Part shown: positions 24,885-32,032 of the stretch, piece by piece
How positions within the stretch are numbered: the stretch's first letter is position 1
How the letters are laid out: every line of letters starts with the position of its first letter
DNA from: a virus
IMG/VR virus record: IMGVR_UViG_3300032420_000056
Span: 1-34,449 of that record
Direction: 5' to 3' (one strand)
Length of the DNA: 34,449 nt
The notes under the pieces: generated by a model
What the model was told of the DNA's origin: nothing
What the model saw: the letters and a program-made list of their open reading frames with translations, nothing else
The model's database searches: none
Translations under genes and position numbers: made by a program

Positions 24885-25562
24885 CTATTTGGCGAGCAGG
24901 GGGATCAAGTATTCGACGCCATCCACAACAACGGGGAAAGCGGCAACGATTTCTGGCTGAACAAACGTCACCCCATCAGGGGCAAGACCAATCGGAGCGC
25001 CGCCCGTCTGGGAAGTCACCGGAGGATCGGCATGTGTGAGCGGGTTCGCCGCACTGGATTCAGCAGGCGGCAATGCTGCAACAGCAGCAGCAACAGCAGC
25101 AGTCAACTGTGCCTGAGTGACACCGCCACCTGCACCTGTGGCGGCTAGTTCGCCCACTTTGGCCCACAGGGTTCCGTTCCAGAACCAGCTAGTGCCGTCC
25201 TCTAGGAATGCAAACGCCGTGCCGGGAAGGTTACTCAATGGCAGGAACTCGTCCAATGTGGCAACACCAGTGGAGTACATCCCAACGAACACAGGTCTGC
25301 GTTCCACGAGATCGGTGCGTCGTTGCAGGTCTTGGATGGCCAAGTTCATGTCTTGTAGCGTTACCGGGTTAGTAATAGACCCGGTTCCCGGTGGGCGCAG
25401 CCAGGTGAAGACGGGTGGGCCTCCACGCGTGACTCGGGCGATAGCTATACCGTCTCCCGTGCTTTCTCCTGTGCTTTCCATTTCAGCTACTTCCGGCTCA
25501 ACTACTGGCGTTTCAACGCGCGTTGAAACCTGCTCACTCGCTGACTTCTTCTTGGCTGCCAC
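24885..25562 (-). CDS. modular tail-associated protein with C-terminal PVVV-G-Y-IP domain
   Basis: A 225-residue protein starting at GTG after GGAAAGG. The N-terminus is basic then acidic (MAAKKKSASEQVSTRVETPVVEPEVAEME). A small domain contains LEDGTSWFWNGTLWAKVGE, a W-NG-W motif shared with the two fibre proteins upstream. An Ala-rich helix follows (VTQAQLTAAVAAAVAALPP). The C-terminus FVQPEIVAAFPVVVDGVEYLIPLLAK recurs in a neighbouring gene and in the remnant beside the IS element. Likely a tail-tip or fibre accessory. Confidence 0.65.
   Translation of the reverse strand: MAAKKKSASEQVSTRVETPVVEPEVAEMESTGESTGDGIAIARVTRGGPPVFTWLRPPGTGSITNPVTLQDMNLAIQDLQRRTDLVERRPVFVGMYSTGVATLDEFLPLSNLPGTAFAFLEDGTSWFWNGTLWAKVGELAATGAGGGVTQAQLTAAVAAAVAALPPAESSAANPLTHADPPVTSQTGGAPIGLAPDGVTFVQPEIVAAFPVVVDGVEYLIPLLAK
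25510..25529. repeat. longest AACGCGCGTT palindrome (20 bp)
   Basis: GTTTCAACGCGCGTTGAAAC is perfect over 20 bp and encodes Ser-Thr-Arg-Val-Glu near the start of the gene. It is the best candidate for the full-length site of the family. Confidence 0.88.
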
Positions 25563-25564
25563 GG

Positions 25565-26086
25565 CTACCTTTCCTCTTGAACTTCTGACTGATCTTCAAC
25601 CGGGTAAAAAAAACGAATCTCCACACCGTTCTCGTCATACATGGCCCGAGGCGTGACAACTGCTGGCACAACCCACACATCACCAACATGATTCGCAATC
25701 GGCTCAACAGAAGAATGAAACGCAGTAACGAACCCATCAAGCCTGTCGGCCAACGAGGTATGAATCTGGGTGCTACTCACCCTGGCATCAACAACCTCAT
25801 TGATGATCAACGCTAGAGCTTTGACGATTCGGTTGTGATCCTCTGTATGGCCTGGATCACCAACCAAATGATCGTCATAAGGAATCTCGACACCGTTACC
25901 GGCAATCGGAAAGGCAAGCGCGGCCAACTCGTCAACAAGTTCAGCGAACGCAACAGGATTAGCGATCTGTGACATGCCGATCTGTGACATGCCGATCTGT
26001 GACATGCCGATCTGTGACATGCCGATCTGTGACATGCCGATCTGTTGCTCGCTTTGCTTACCGGCTAATGGCCGCGCTTTACCCAT
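25565..26086 (-). CDS. hypothetical tail-region protein with MSQIG repeats
   Basis: A 173-residue protein. After MGKARPLAGKQSEQQ, five exact IGMSQ repeats precede an ordered domain: ANPVAFAELVDELAALAFPIAG, DDHLVGDPGHTEDHNRIVKALALIINEV. A C-terminal part follows (VWVVPAVVTPRAMYDENGVEIRFFYP). The H-x9-H-T-E-D-H-N segment is striking and recalls phage tail proteins with GDPGHTxDHN motifs. I infer a virion role. The GTG of the next gene is 2 bp beyond its stop. Confidence 0.65.
   Translation of the reverse strand: MGKARPLAGKQSEQQIGMSQIGMSQIGMSQIGMSQIGMSQIANPVAFAELVDELAALAFPIAGNGVEIPYDDHLVGDPGHTEDHNRIVKALALIINEVVDARVSSTQIHTSLADRLDGFVTAFHSSVEPIANHVGDVWVVPAVVTPRAMYDENGVEIRFFYPVEDQSEVQEER
25964..26045. 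repeat. 15-bp tandem repeat, five perfect copies
   Basis: GATCTGTGACATGCC occurs five times without a mismatch (25964-26038), followed by a 7-bp partial copy. It encodes MSQIG repeats. Perfect identity implies recent expansion or ongoing copy-number change. Confidence 0.92.
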
Positions 26087-26103
26087 GACAAATACCTGAC
26101 GTA

Positions 26104-26454
26104 CTACTTCTTGGCCGCAGACTTCTTATTGGCCGCAGGCTTCTTCTCAGCAGCATCAGAATCAGCAGCAGCATCAGCATCAGAATCAGCAGCAGCAGAA
26201 TCAGCAGCAGCATCAGAATCAGCAGCATCAGAATCAGCAGCAGACCCGGAATCCCCTTCGGGATTTACACCTGCAGGTGCAGCACCTTCAATGTTGAAAG
26301 TGAATCCACGCTTCTGCACGAATCCTGGCGCATCTCCCTCTTCTTCTGACTTACCCGCATCAACAACATCGGCGCCATCTTTCTCAACCGGGGCTTCTGG
26401 GGCTTCTGAAACTTCTGGGAGTTCTTGCGTGACATCTTCCGATTCGTCCAACAT
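26104..26454 (-). CDS. acidic, low-complexity protein with histone-like Lys/Ala tail
   Basis: A 116-residue protein with start ATG 26454 after GGAGAGG. The N-terminal half is acidic (MLDESEDVTQELPEVSEAPEAPVEKDGADVVD). FVQKRGFTFNIEGAAPAG forms a short ordered-looking core. Then come ADSDAADSDAAADS repeats and a basic end, EKKPAANKKSAAKK. The repeat DNA is GCATCAGAATCAGCA-like and probably unstable. I do not recognise it; the basic tail resembles the N-terminus of a nearby gene (MAAKKKSAS). Confidence 0.6.
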   Translation of the reverse strand: MLDESEDVTQELPEVSEAPEAPVEKDGADVVDAGKSEEEGDAPGFVQKRGFTFNIEGAAPAGVNPEGDSGSAADSDAADSDAAADSAAADSDADAAADSDAAEKKPAANKKSAAKK

Positions 26455-26536
26455 GACTGAACACCTCTCCAATTAGCAGACGCGTCTTCGCCCACTCTCC
26501 CCTTATTCATCGGGCAGAAGCCAGCGAAATCAGTCC
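26455..26536 (-). other. short gap upstream of the low-complexity gene
   Basis: Between the remnant stop and the next start lie about 80 bp with the GGAGAGG ribosome binding site. No terminator or promoter is evident. Confidence 0.4.
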
Positions 26537-26602
26537 CTACTCAGACACGGTGGGCAGAAAATACTTGCGACCATTAACGACCACCGGCATCACACCCGTA
26601 AA
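26537..26602 (-). pseudogene. 3' remnant of a tail gene next to the IS right end
   Basis: Twenty-one codons and a TAG stop read FTGVMPVVVNGRKYFLPTVSE. This matches the C-terminal motif of the gene upstream of the IS element (VGAIAVVVNGKVHYIPTL) and of the 24.9-25.6 kb gene (VAAFPVVVDGVEYLIPLL). The frame has no start and continues into the IS end, so the 5' part seems lost. Because the gene upstream of the IS still has its own intact motif, the remnant probably derives from a second, paralogous copy. Confidence 0.7.
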
Positions 26603-26606
26603 CCTA

Positions 26607-26627
26607 CCCCACGGATAAATCCGGGGG
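26607..26627 (-). ncRNA. IS right-end hairpin, probable 3' scaffold of the TnpB guide RNA
   Basis: In IS605-group elements the right end is transcribed with tnpB as the omega (re) RNA, and the flanking DNA beyond the end serves as guide. Here the hairpin starts about 10 nt after the tnpB stop, and the following bases (TTTACGGGTGTGATGCCGGT) would be the guide. Only the hairpin is seen; the RNA is inferred. Confidence 0.5.
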
Positions 26628-26636
26628 CTTTCTAGC

Positions 26637-27749
26637 TCAACTAGCAAGGTCCAACTCACCCGAAGGGAGCGAACCTTGTCTTACGGTCTCAGCACTAGCC
26701 AGGAGGGTTTCACCCTGGGCGAGAATCACTCTCGCAGCGTTGCGGTCACGTCCTTCGATCAAACCGCAGGACTCGCACACAAAAGTTCTTTCAGACAGGC
26801 TCAAGCGGTTCTTGGCTCTCGTTCCGCAACTCGAACACGTCATCGTTGTGTAGGCGGGCGGCACTATCACCACGATTCGGCCAGCCCGCTCGGCACGAGA
26901 AATCAGTTCAGTCTTGGTAATACCAATCGCGTTGTCGGCGGCCTTGCGCGCCATCGTGGACTTGGTAAGAAACTTCGGTTTGAAGTCCTCCACGGCGATC
27001 ACATCATTGTTGGCGACAACTTTCTTAGCCCACACGCGGGTCGTGTGCAGTCGTTGTCTAGCGACTTTCTTGTGCGTTCGGGCGGTTTGCAGTTTCGCGT
27101 GCTTGTACCGACGCGACCCCGCCTGGCCGCGAGACGGAGCGCGACGCGCCATACGGCGCTGATACTTAGCCAACTCTTTCGCCGCTTTGAGGCCGTAGAC
27201 GGGGGATTCCAGATCGTAGGCAGGGTCGGATGCGGTAGCAATGGTGGACACGCCCCAGTCGATACCGACGCTGTTCCCGGTAGCGGGGAGCTGTTCGTCC
27301 TCGACCTCGACAACGAAACTGGCGTACCAATGCCCGAGCGAGTCTCGGTAGACGCGGACGCTGGATGGTTCGTTGGGAAGTTCTCGATGCCACACGACGG
27401 GGATCGCCGGGCACTTCGCCAACCTGAGCCGACCCTCACGGATCGAGAATCCGTTAGCCGAGTAGGCGATGGACGGCAGCGAGTGTTTCTTCTTGATCTG
27501 GCGTGCAGTCTTGGGTTTGAAGTTGTAGATGACGGCGGATTGCGGGTCTTGCCCACCTTCTCTCAGCCACGAGTTAGCGGCGCGGGCAGCGGTCAGATCG
27601 GTTCCTTTGAGCAGGCGTCGGCTGCGGTCTTTCTTCGCGGCGACGAGTTCGTTCCACAACCAGCGGGTGCGGCCCCAGTCAGCGAGCAGCACACGTTCCG
27701 CCTGCACGCCGGGGCGCAGACGGTAGTTGTAGCGGACTGTGGTGCTCAT
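26637..27749 (-). CDS. tnpB: TnpB RNA-guided nuclease
   Basis: A 370-residue protein with an intact RuvC-like active site: Asp164 (VGIDWGVST), Glu254 (VIAVEDFKPKF) and Asp335 (IEGRDRNAARVIL). The zinc ribbon has Cys305/Cys308 and Cys325/Cys328 (CSSC...CESC). TnpB is the ancestor-like relative of Cas12, guided by RNA from the element end. The start at ATG 27749 follows GTAGGT and excludes 19 extra residues belonging to the left end. No frameshift or stop is seen, so it is probably active or recently acquired. Confidence 0.94.
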   Translation of the reverse strand: MSTTVRYNYRLRPGVQAERVLLADWGRTRWLWNELVAAKKDRSRRLLKGTDLTAARAANSWLREGGQDPQSAVIYNFKPKTARQIKKKHSLPSIAYSANGFSIREGRLRLAKCPAIPVVWHRELPNEPSSVRVYRDSLGHWYASFVVEVEDEQLPATGNSVGIDWGVSTIATASDPAYDLESPVYGLKAAKELAKYQRRMARRAPSRGQAGSRRYKHAKLQTARTHKKVARQRLHTTRVWAKKVVANNDVIAVEDFKPKFLTKSTMARKAADNAIGITKTELISRAERAGRIVVIVPPAYTTMTCSSCGTRAKNRLSLSERTFVCESCGLIEGRDRNAARVILAQGETLLASAETVRQGSLPSGELDLAS

Positions 27750-27798
27750 ACCTACAACTATAAGGCACTCCCTTAATCTCAGTATGGCGCTCAACTCT

Positions 27799-28299
27799 TC
27801 ATTCATCGGTTTGTGTTTTCAGAGTCGGAATGTAATGAACTTTTCCGTTCACAACTACGGCTATCGCACCAACAATTTCCGGCTGGGTGAAGGTTTCCCC
27901 ATCCTCTGACACGCCAACATCAACGCCGGTGGCCTGCCTGCCAGTAGCCAACATAAGCGTAGGTGGATCGCTGTCATCGGCACCAGGGCCGAGTTCAAGG
28001 ATCGCCGCCAACACACCCTCAAGAACGTTTTCGACTGCCCGCAACCGGCCCTCCACCGAATCCTTAGGAGGATTAGCGAACAACTCTTCCATAATGGCGA
28101 CTTCGGCTGCCAATTGAGCGGCCTCATGCTCAATCACCCACACCACCGCAGAACCCAAAAACATCAATCCCTCTTCGTGTGCGAAGGAATGGAATGGGTG
28201 ATCCTCCGACTGGGCGGAAACAATCATTTCAGGGACGTTAGACAGGCAGACCGAAGTCGAGGTGCTGCCGTAGTGAACGTAGAGGACGACATCATTCAT
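27799..28299 (-). CDS. tail accessory protein downstream of receptor-binding protein
   Basis: A 166-residue acidic protein starting at an ATGA overlap with the fibre gene. The N-terminal half (MNDVVLYVHYGSTSTSVCLSNVPEMIVS) leads to a helical stretch (EAAQLAAEVAIMEELF, RLRAVENVLEGVLAAILELG). The C-terminal motif GVSEDGETFTQPEIVGAIAVVVNGKVHYIPTL parallels the 24.9-25.6 kb gene. The C-terminal six residues (KTQTDE) adjoin the IS left end. A fibre chaperone or capping role is possible but unproven. Confidence 0.65.
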   Translation of the reverse strand: MNDVVLYVHYGSTSTSVCLSNVPEMIVSAQSEDHPFHSFAHEEGLMFLGSAVVWVIEHEAAQLAAEVAIMEELFANPPKDSVEGRLRAVENVLEGVLAAILELGPGADDSDPPTLMLATGRQATGVDVGVSEDGETFTQPEIVGAIAVVVNGKVHYIPTLKTQTDE

Positions 28300-29534
28300 C
28301 TGGGCTCAGCCTCAATTTCGTAAAAGACGTTGACTCCGTGTTGTAAAACGCCGCTAGAGCCGCTGAATGCGTTCTGCGTGTCCCAGTCACGCAGAAGCAT
28401 GGTGAACACAGTTCCCGACTTTGTGGAGACGTGGACTTTAGGCCCACCGCCGATGCCAACGGCGACAGCGATGCCACCGGGGACAGCGATGCCGAAAGTG
28501 AAATAGGCAAGCCCTAAATCGTCTGGCAACAGCAGCGCCGATGACGTGTAGCTCACGAATCGTTTGATGCTATGACGAAAGGTGCTGTCAAAGGAACGCA
28601 TGACTTGTGCTATCGGCCAACTGAAATATCCGCCGTTTGCGGTCGTCATGTTGATCGGAACAACGCCAGGCTTGTCGCGGTAGTAGCGGCGCTGACAGCG
28701 GGCCAGATTTGTCACCCGATCCTCTTTCGGCATCGTGTCCAAATCCACATCACCGTCGCACAAGAACGCGCCATTGATGATGCTGTTCGCGTCCGAAGCT
28801 TTCATGTGAATTGAAAGCGTCCAAGTGAACTCGGAAGCGTTATACAACGCTGGTGCTTCCCACACCGTGCCGTCGCCCCACGTCGGGGCAGGCCCACCAA
28901 ACGGCCTGATCGCCGGGAACACGAACCGCAAAGCGTCCTTAACCTTCGACGGTTTAGCGATGCCCGTGAGCAGCTTCGTGCGCACAGGTGCGGCACCTTT
29001 CTTCCACGTCAACGTCAAATAAACGGCGTCGATTGCCAGAGCAGTGAACCCTGGGCCTACCCCGTGCAGAAACAGTGTGAAAGGGGAATAGTCAGCCATC
29101 GGCTGATCGGTGTGAGACATTGTTTGTTGCAGGCGGCATTGACCAAAAGCCTGCAATCCGCCGAACCCGCTCTGGCCCATGGTGGGTAACGCCGCCACGC
29201 CTAGGGTTTGGACTTGCCACCCGTCAGCGGTGTAATTCTGCCCAACCGGGAAAGTTAAGGGAATCTGGGCTGCAGAGAAACCGTTGCCGCGCTGCCACAC
29301 CGAGAAATCGCCATTGACCAGCACATTGCCTCGCGTCAGGGCATGGATTCTATGCGCGTCAACGTAGATGAGTGAATCTGATCCCAGTTTCGCCATATTG
29401 CCAGCATCGGCAGACACAGCGGATGGGCCAGGCGGGCCAGTCAGGCCGGTCAAACCAGTCAGGCCAGTCGCGCCAGGCGCGCCTTGAAGATCAAGCCACT
29501 GGGTTCCGTTCCAGTAACGATTCAAACCTGCCAC
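28296..29534 (-). CDS. receptor-binding tail fibre protein
   Basis: A 412-residue protein starting at GTG after AGGAGA. The N-terminus is RYWNGTQWLDLQGAPGATG and a short collagen-like run. A NVLVNGDFSVWQRGNGFSA...YTADGWQVQ block follows near residue 70, the hallmark of many phage fibre domains. Later comes ARCQRRYYRDKPG (near residue 285), another recurrent fibre motif, and a beta-rich C-terminus (FTFGIAVPGGIAVAVGIGGGP). It is likely the adhesin that touches the host surface. Confidence 0.8.
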   Translation of the reverse strand: MAGLNRYWNGTQWLDLQGAPGATGLTGLTGLTGPPGPSAVSADAGNMAKLGSDSLIYVDAHRIHALTRGNVLVNGDFSVWQRGNGFSAAQIPLTFPVGQNYTADGWQVQTLGVAALPTMGQSGFGGLQAFGQCRLQQTMSHTDQPMADYSPFTLFLHGVGPGFTALAIDAVYLTLTWKKGAAPVRTKLLTGIAKPSKVKDALRFVFPAIRPFGGPAPTWGDGTVWEAPALYNASEFTWTLSIHMKASDANSIINGAFLCDGDVDLDTMPKEDRVTNLARCQRRYYRDKPGVVPINMTTANGGYFSWPIAQVMRSFDSTFRHSIKRFVSYTSSALLLPDDLGLAYFTFGIAVPGGIAVAVGIGGGPKVHVSTKSGTVFTMLLRDWDTQNAFSGSSGVLQHGVNVFYEIEAEPR

Positions 29535-29622
29535 GGGTATCTCTCCTGACTCGCGTTCTCCCGTTCTCCCTGTCCACCTGACTCTCGGGACGCGCCGACC
29601 CGGAACGCCCCAAACTTGCAGG

Positions 29623-30564
29623 CTAAGGAAGAATCCAGAAATCGCCAGGATTCATACCCACCGGAGGGAGCGCCGACTGGAACACCTGAATCGAATTACC
29701 ATCCGCACCGGGAGTACCAGGCGTACCGGCAGTACCGGCAGTACCAACCATGCCCGCTAAAAACTGTGCCTGAGTACCAACATTCCCGGCATCAAGCCAC
29801 AACTGATACGCCGACTTGCCATCAGTACCATCCCCGCCAGGAATACCAGGCGTACCCACTGTGCCAGGGTCACCCTTGTCGCCCTTAGGGCCGCGAACGG
29901 GGCCAACATTCGTCCAACCACCCACGCCGTTAGAAATGATTCCATCACCAACAGCGGCAGGCCCAGCCGCAGAAGCAGGAACACCAACAGGCAGCGGAGT
30001 TCCAAGCAAAAACATGTCACCTGGCCGCAAAGGTGTCGCATCAGGTCGCTGCGTAGGAAGCGTAGTCGCCGCCTGACCCTGAATGGAAACACCCGTCCCG
30101 TCCTTGCCGTCTGCACCGTCTGCACCGTCTGCACCGTTCGTGCCAGGAGTACCGGGAGTACCCGCAGCACCATCAGTACCATCAGTACCCGCTGTGCCAG
30201 GGTCGCCTTTCGGGCCTTTCATGTTCCCGCGAAGAGTCCAACTAATCGGATCAGTCTTCTCATACACGTTGCCAGTCGTGAAATCGAGAGCCTTATCGCC
30301 AGGGACACCATCACCCAGCAGCGGCACACCATTGGAGAAGAACCACGTCGAACCGTCAACACCAGCCGAACCGGGGAGTCCCTGCAAACTCACCCACGCC
30401 GTGCCGTCATAAAACCTGTAATCCGATGCTGCCCGCAAACCTGGCATAGCGACAGGGGCTGCACGGTTGACAAGGTTCTGATCGTTACTCGGCTTACTCG
30501 GCTTGCTCGGCTTACTGCTACCAGTGCTACCAGTGCTACCAGTGCTGCCAGTGTTACCAGCCAT
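29623..30564 (-). CDS. collagen-like tail fibre protein
   Basis: A 313-residue protein with Gly-X-Y repeats at about residues 115-160 (GPKGDPGTAGTDGTDGAAG) and 222-250 (GPKGDKGDPGTVGTPG), plus a shorter block near 272-292. An N-terminal GSTGSTGSTGSSKPSKPSKPS linker precedes YRFYDGTAWVSLQGLPGSAG, a motif shared with the next fibre protein. The C-terminus (SIQVFQSALPPVGMNPGDFWILP) is a small capping-type domain. AGGGAG precedes the ATG. Collagen-like trimers form elongated fibres in many actinophages. Confidence 0.85.
   Translation of the reverse strand: MAGNTGSTGSTGSTGSSKPSKPSKPSNDQNLVNRAAPVAMPGLRAASDYRFYDGTAWVSLQGLPGSAGVDGSTWFFSNGVPLLGDGVPGDKALDFTTGNVYEKTDPISWTLRGNMKGPKGDPGTAGTDGTDGAAGTPGTPGTNGADGADGADGKDGTGVSIQGQAATTLPTQRPDATPLRPGDMFLLGTPLPVGVPASAAGPAAVGDGIISNGVGGWTNVGPVRGPKGDKGDPGTVGTPGIPGGDGTDGKSAYQLWLDAGNVGTQAQFLAGMVGTAGTAGTPGTPGADGNSIQVFQSALPPVGMNPGDFWILP
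30485..30556. repeat. 9-bp tandem repeats in the fibre N-terminal linker
   Basis: GCTACCAGT units encode GSTGSTGSTGS. An adjacent GGCTTACTC unit encodes the SKPSKPSKPS repeats. The Ser-Lys-Pro series also occurs in the N-terminal part of the sigma factor, an odd similarity between unrelated proteins. Confidence 0.8.
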
Positions 30565-30601
30565 GACGACGACTCCCTGTATCTAGTAGAACTAGCAAAA
30601 A

Positions 30602-31153
30602 CTAGTGATAGGGCTCCGTGTAGCCCTGCGTGTAACCAGTCACTAAATCGACCTCGCGAGGAATAAACTCACACACAGCCACACCGGCAACCACCCGCCA
30701 AGTACGCTGATCCACCTGACCAGCAGTCGGTGGAACATCAACACCGACCTCTTCAAACTCAATCAACGCATCAACAGGAACACCAGTAACTAAGTGCGTG
30801 TAATCCCGCAACGGAATGATCACATCCATTGCGTCCCTGATGTCATCACAAATAGCTACAGCCGTACTCAAATCCTGCCCAAACACATCGCAATAGAAAT
30901 CAATACTCCCACCCGTCAACCCCGCCCCCATTTCAAGATCCATAAACGGGCGTTCCTCACCCATCGTCACCGCGACACAGTTCAACGCAGGAACGACACC
31001 ACCCTCAATCGGCTGAATGTCCAACATTGTCACCGGCACAGCATTGAACGGGGGCGTGCCACCCATCCAGCCAGCCAACCCCAAAGCAGCCCGAACATGC
31101 TGATAAATCGTTTGATGAACGTGACGCTGTTGATGCCTGATAACTCCCGGCAT
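30602..31153 (-). CDS. candidate tail terminator / tail completion protein
   Basis: A 183-residue protein: MPGVIRHQQRHVHQTIYQHVRAALGLAGW, then LNCVAVTMGEERPFMDLEMGAGLTGGSIDFYCDVFGQDLSTAVAICDDIRDAMDVIIPLRDY, and a closing strand region (WRVVAGVAVCEFI). An N-terminal helix, a strand with D-F-Y-C-D-V, a helix and a final strand resembles gpU-like tail terminators. No such gene was recognised at the usual place before the tail tube. GGAGGGAGG precedes the ATG. This is inference from fold pattern. Confidence 0.5.
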   Translation of the reverse strand: MPGVIRHQQRHVHQTIYQHVRAALGLAGWMGGTPPFNAVPVTMLDIQPIEGGVVPALNCVAVTMGEERPFMDLEMGAGLTGGSIDFYCDVFGQDLSTAVAICDDIRDAMDVIIPLRDYTHLVTGVPVDALIEFEEVGVDVPPTAGQVDQRTWRVVAGVAVCEFIPREVDLVTGYTQGYTEPYH

Positions 31154-31183
31154 GTCGAACCTCCCTCCTGCTCAGCTAACTGG

Positions 31184-31213
31184 TTTACGTTTCCGTTTCC
31201 GTTTACGTTTCCG
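31184..31213. repeat. 6-bp tandem repeat spanning the stop codon
   Basis: On the minus strand GGAAAC/GTAAAC units repeat five times across the stop of the upstream gene (ending SET, then TAA and codons for TETET before another TAA). One base change in a repeat unit creates the stop, so the C-terminus is variable by mutation. Confidence 0.6.
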
Positions 31214-31883
31214 AAACGGCAACAAAAATCATCGCGTACACACCCACATCGAACAAGCCACCGGGAGGCTCAGTGCGCCGGTACTCGTAAGTGTCCCCAC
31301 CTAGCGTGACAGCGACACAATCCTTCACCAGTTCCCATTCCTGATCCAACAAAGTGATCTTCAAATCGGTGGCTGCCATCAAACCGAAAGGCGTTGGACG
31401 CGCGTTCACATCAACAAATGCAACCCCACACACAACCTGGACAGCAGGCCGACTGACAACGGCGGCTGCAACATTCGGATTGAACGGGACGTGATCCCCA
31501 GCGGCAGGAGTGACGTTTGTGAGTTCGTCTGCGAAATGGAACCACGGCCCACCTGATTGAACATCGGCTGCCATGTGAAACGTGAACCTGATGGCGGCAC
31601 GAAACTTATCCGCGTTGAAGGGTTGATAGGTGCCAGCCATGTTCAACCAATCGGCTCCCAGCACCCCAGAAGGGATTCCTGCAAAAGGGCAGTCCTCTTC
31701 ATTGAGGCCCCCAAAGGATGTCTGGGTAGTGGCAGTTGAGTGACATGGTTGGGTGAGAATGTTCCTTTTGGAGTATTCGACGTTGCCGATCAAGGTGATA
31801 AATGTCTTTTGGGCCGCAGGCCCGTGAGGGCGAAGCCCGATTACATATACCCCCTTCTTTGCCTTTGTGAGCCGAAGGCTCAT
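31203..31883 (-). CDS. hypothetical structural protein with uncertain start
   Basis: Up to 226 residues. The C-terminal 140 residues look genuine: DKFRAAIRFTFHMAADVQSGG, PFNPNVAAAVVSRPAVQVVCGVAFVDVN, then LKITLLDQEWELVKDCVAVTLGG. The CVAVTxG phrase also occurs in the downstream terminator-like protein. The first 30 codons are made of hairpin DNA (encoding GLRPHGPAAQ), and ATG 31883 sits against a hairpin, so the true start may be downstream. ATG 31639 (MAGTYQPFNADKF) is one alternative. The role is unknown. Confidence 0.55.
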   Translation of the reverse strand: MSLRLTKAKKGVYVIGLRPHGPAAQKTFITLIGNVEYSKRNILTQPCHSTATTQTSFGGLNEEDCPFAGIPSGVLGADWLNMAGTYQPFNADKFRAAIRFTFHMAADVQSGGPWFHFADELTNVTPAAGDHVPFNPNVAAAVVSRPAVQVVCGVAFVDVNARPTPFGLMAATDLKITLLDQEWELVKDCVAVTLGGDTYEYRRTEPPGGLFDVGVYAMIFVAVSET

Positions 31884-31983
31884 GCCCCTAGTGTTCCTTC
31901 ACTTTGCAGCGATTTCTTCGCAGGCGGGAACGCGCCCCAGGGGGGCGCTCCACTTCGCTCCTGTCTCGCGCCCTTTCGGGCGC
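31811..31983 (-). ncRNA. cluster of five short stable hairpins
   Basis: On the minus strand the hairpins are GCGCCC-GAAA-GGGCGC (31983-31968), GCGCCCC-CCT-GGGGCGC (31948-31932), GAGCC-TTC-GGCTC (31881-31869), GGGC-TTC-GCCC (31838-31828) and GGGCC-TGC-GGCCC (31823-31811). Read as minus-strand RNA the first has a GNRA loop and the third a C-UUCG-G-type tip. On the plus strand the first is followed by a C-rich stretch and TTTTTT, so plus-strand termination is also possible. The RNA is inferred, not identified. Confidence 0.45.
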
Positions 31984-32032
31984 TCCCCGCCTCGCCTTTT
32001 TTAAGTCCCAAACGGGCCAAGTCGGATGAACT

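Larger units (their letters stand above)
26602..27795 (-). mobile_element. IS605/IS1341-type element carrying only tnpB
   Basis: The element comprises tnpB, a right-end hairpin (26607-26627: CCCC-A-CGGA, loop TAAA, TCCG-GGGG) of the shape seen in IS200/IS605 right ends, and a left leader with a small AAGG/CCTT hairpin before the start. No tnpA is present, so transposition would need help in trans. The exact ends are approximate: the right end is near the TTTAC at 26602-26598 and the left end lies between the stop of the upstream gene (27799) and about 27785. Confidence 0.75.

Noticed and set aside
25964-26045. Possible CRISPR-like array
   Set aside because: Head-to-tail 15-bp repeats without spacers, inside a coding frame.
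26111-26476. Plus-strand Ala/Ser-rich frame of 121 codons
   Set aside because: Antisense shadow of the low-complexity GCA/TCA repeats in the minus-strand gene.
26676-27776. Plus-strand frame of 366 codons opposite tnpB
   Set aside because: Antisense shadow; the minus strand shows complete TnpB motifs.
28600-28630. GCCGATAG resembling a sigma-28 -10 element
   Set aside because: Lies within the fibre gene and has no TAAA at the required spacing upstream.
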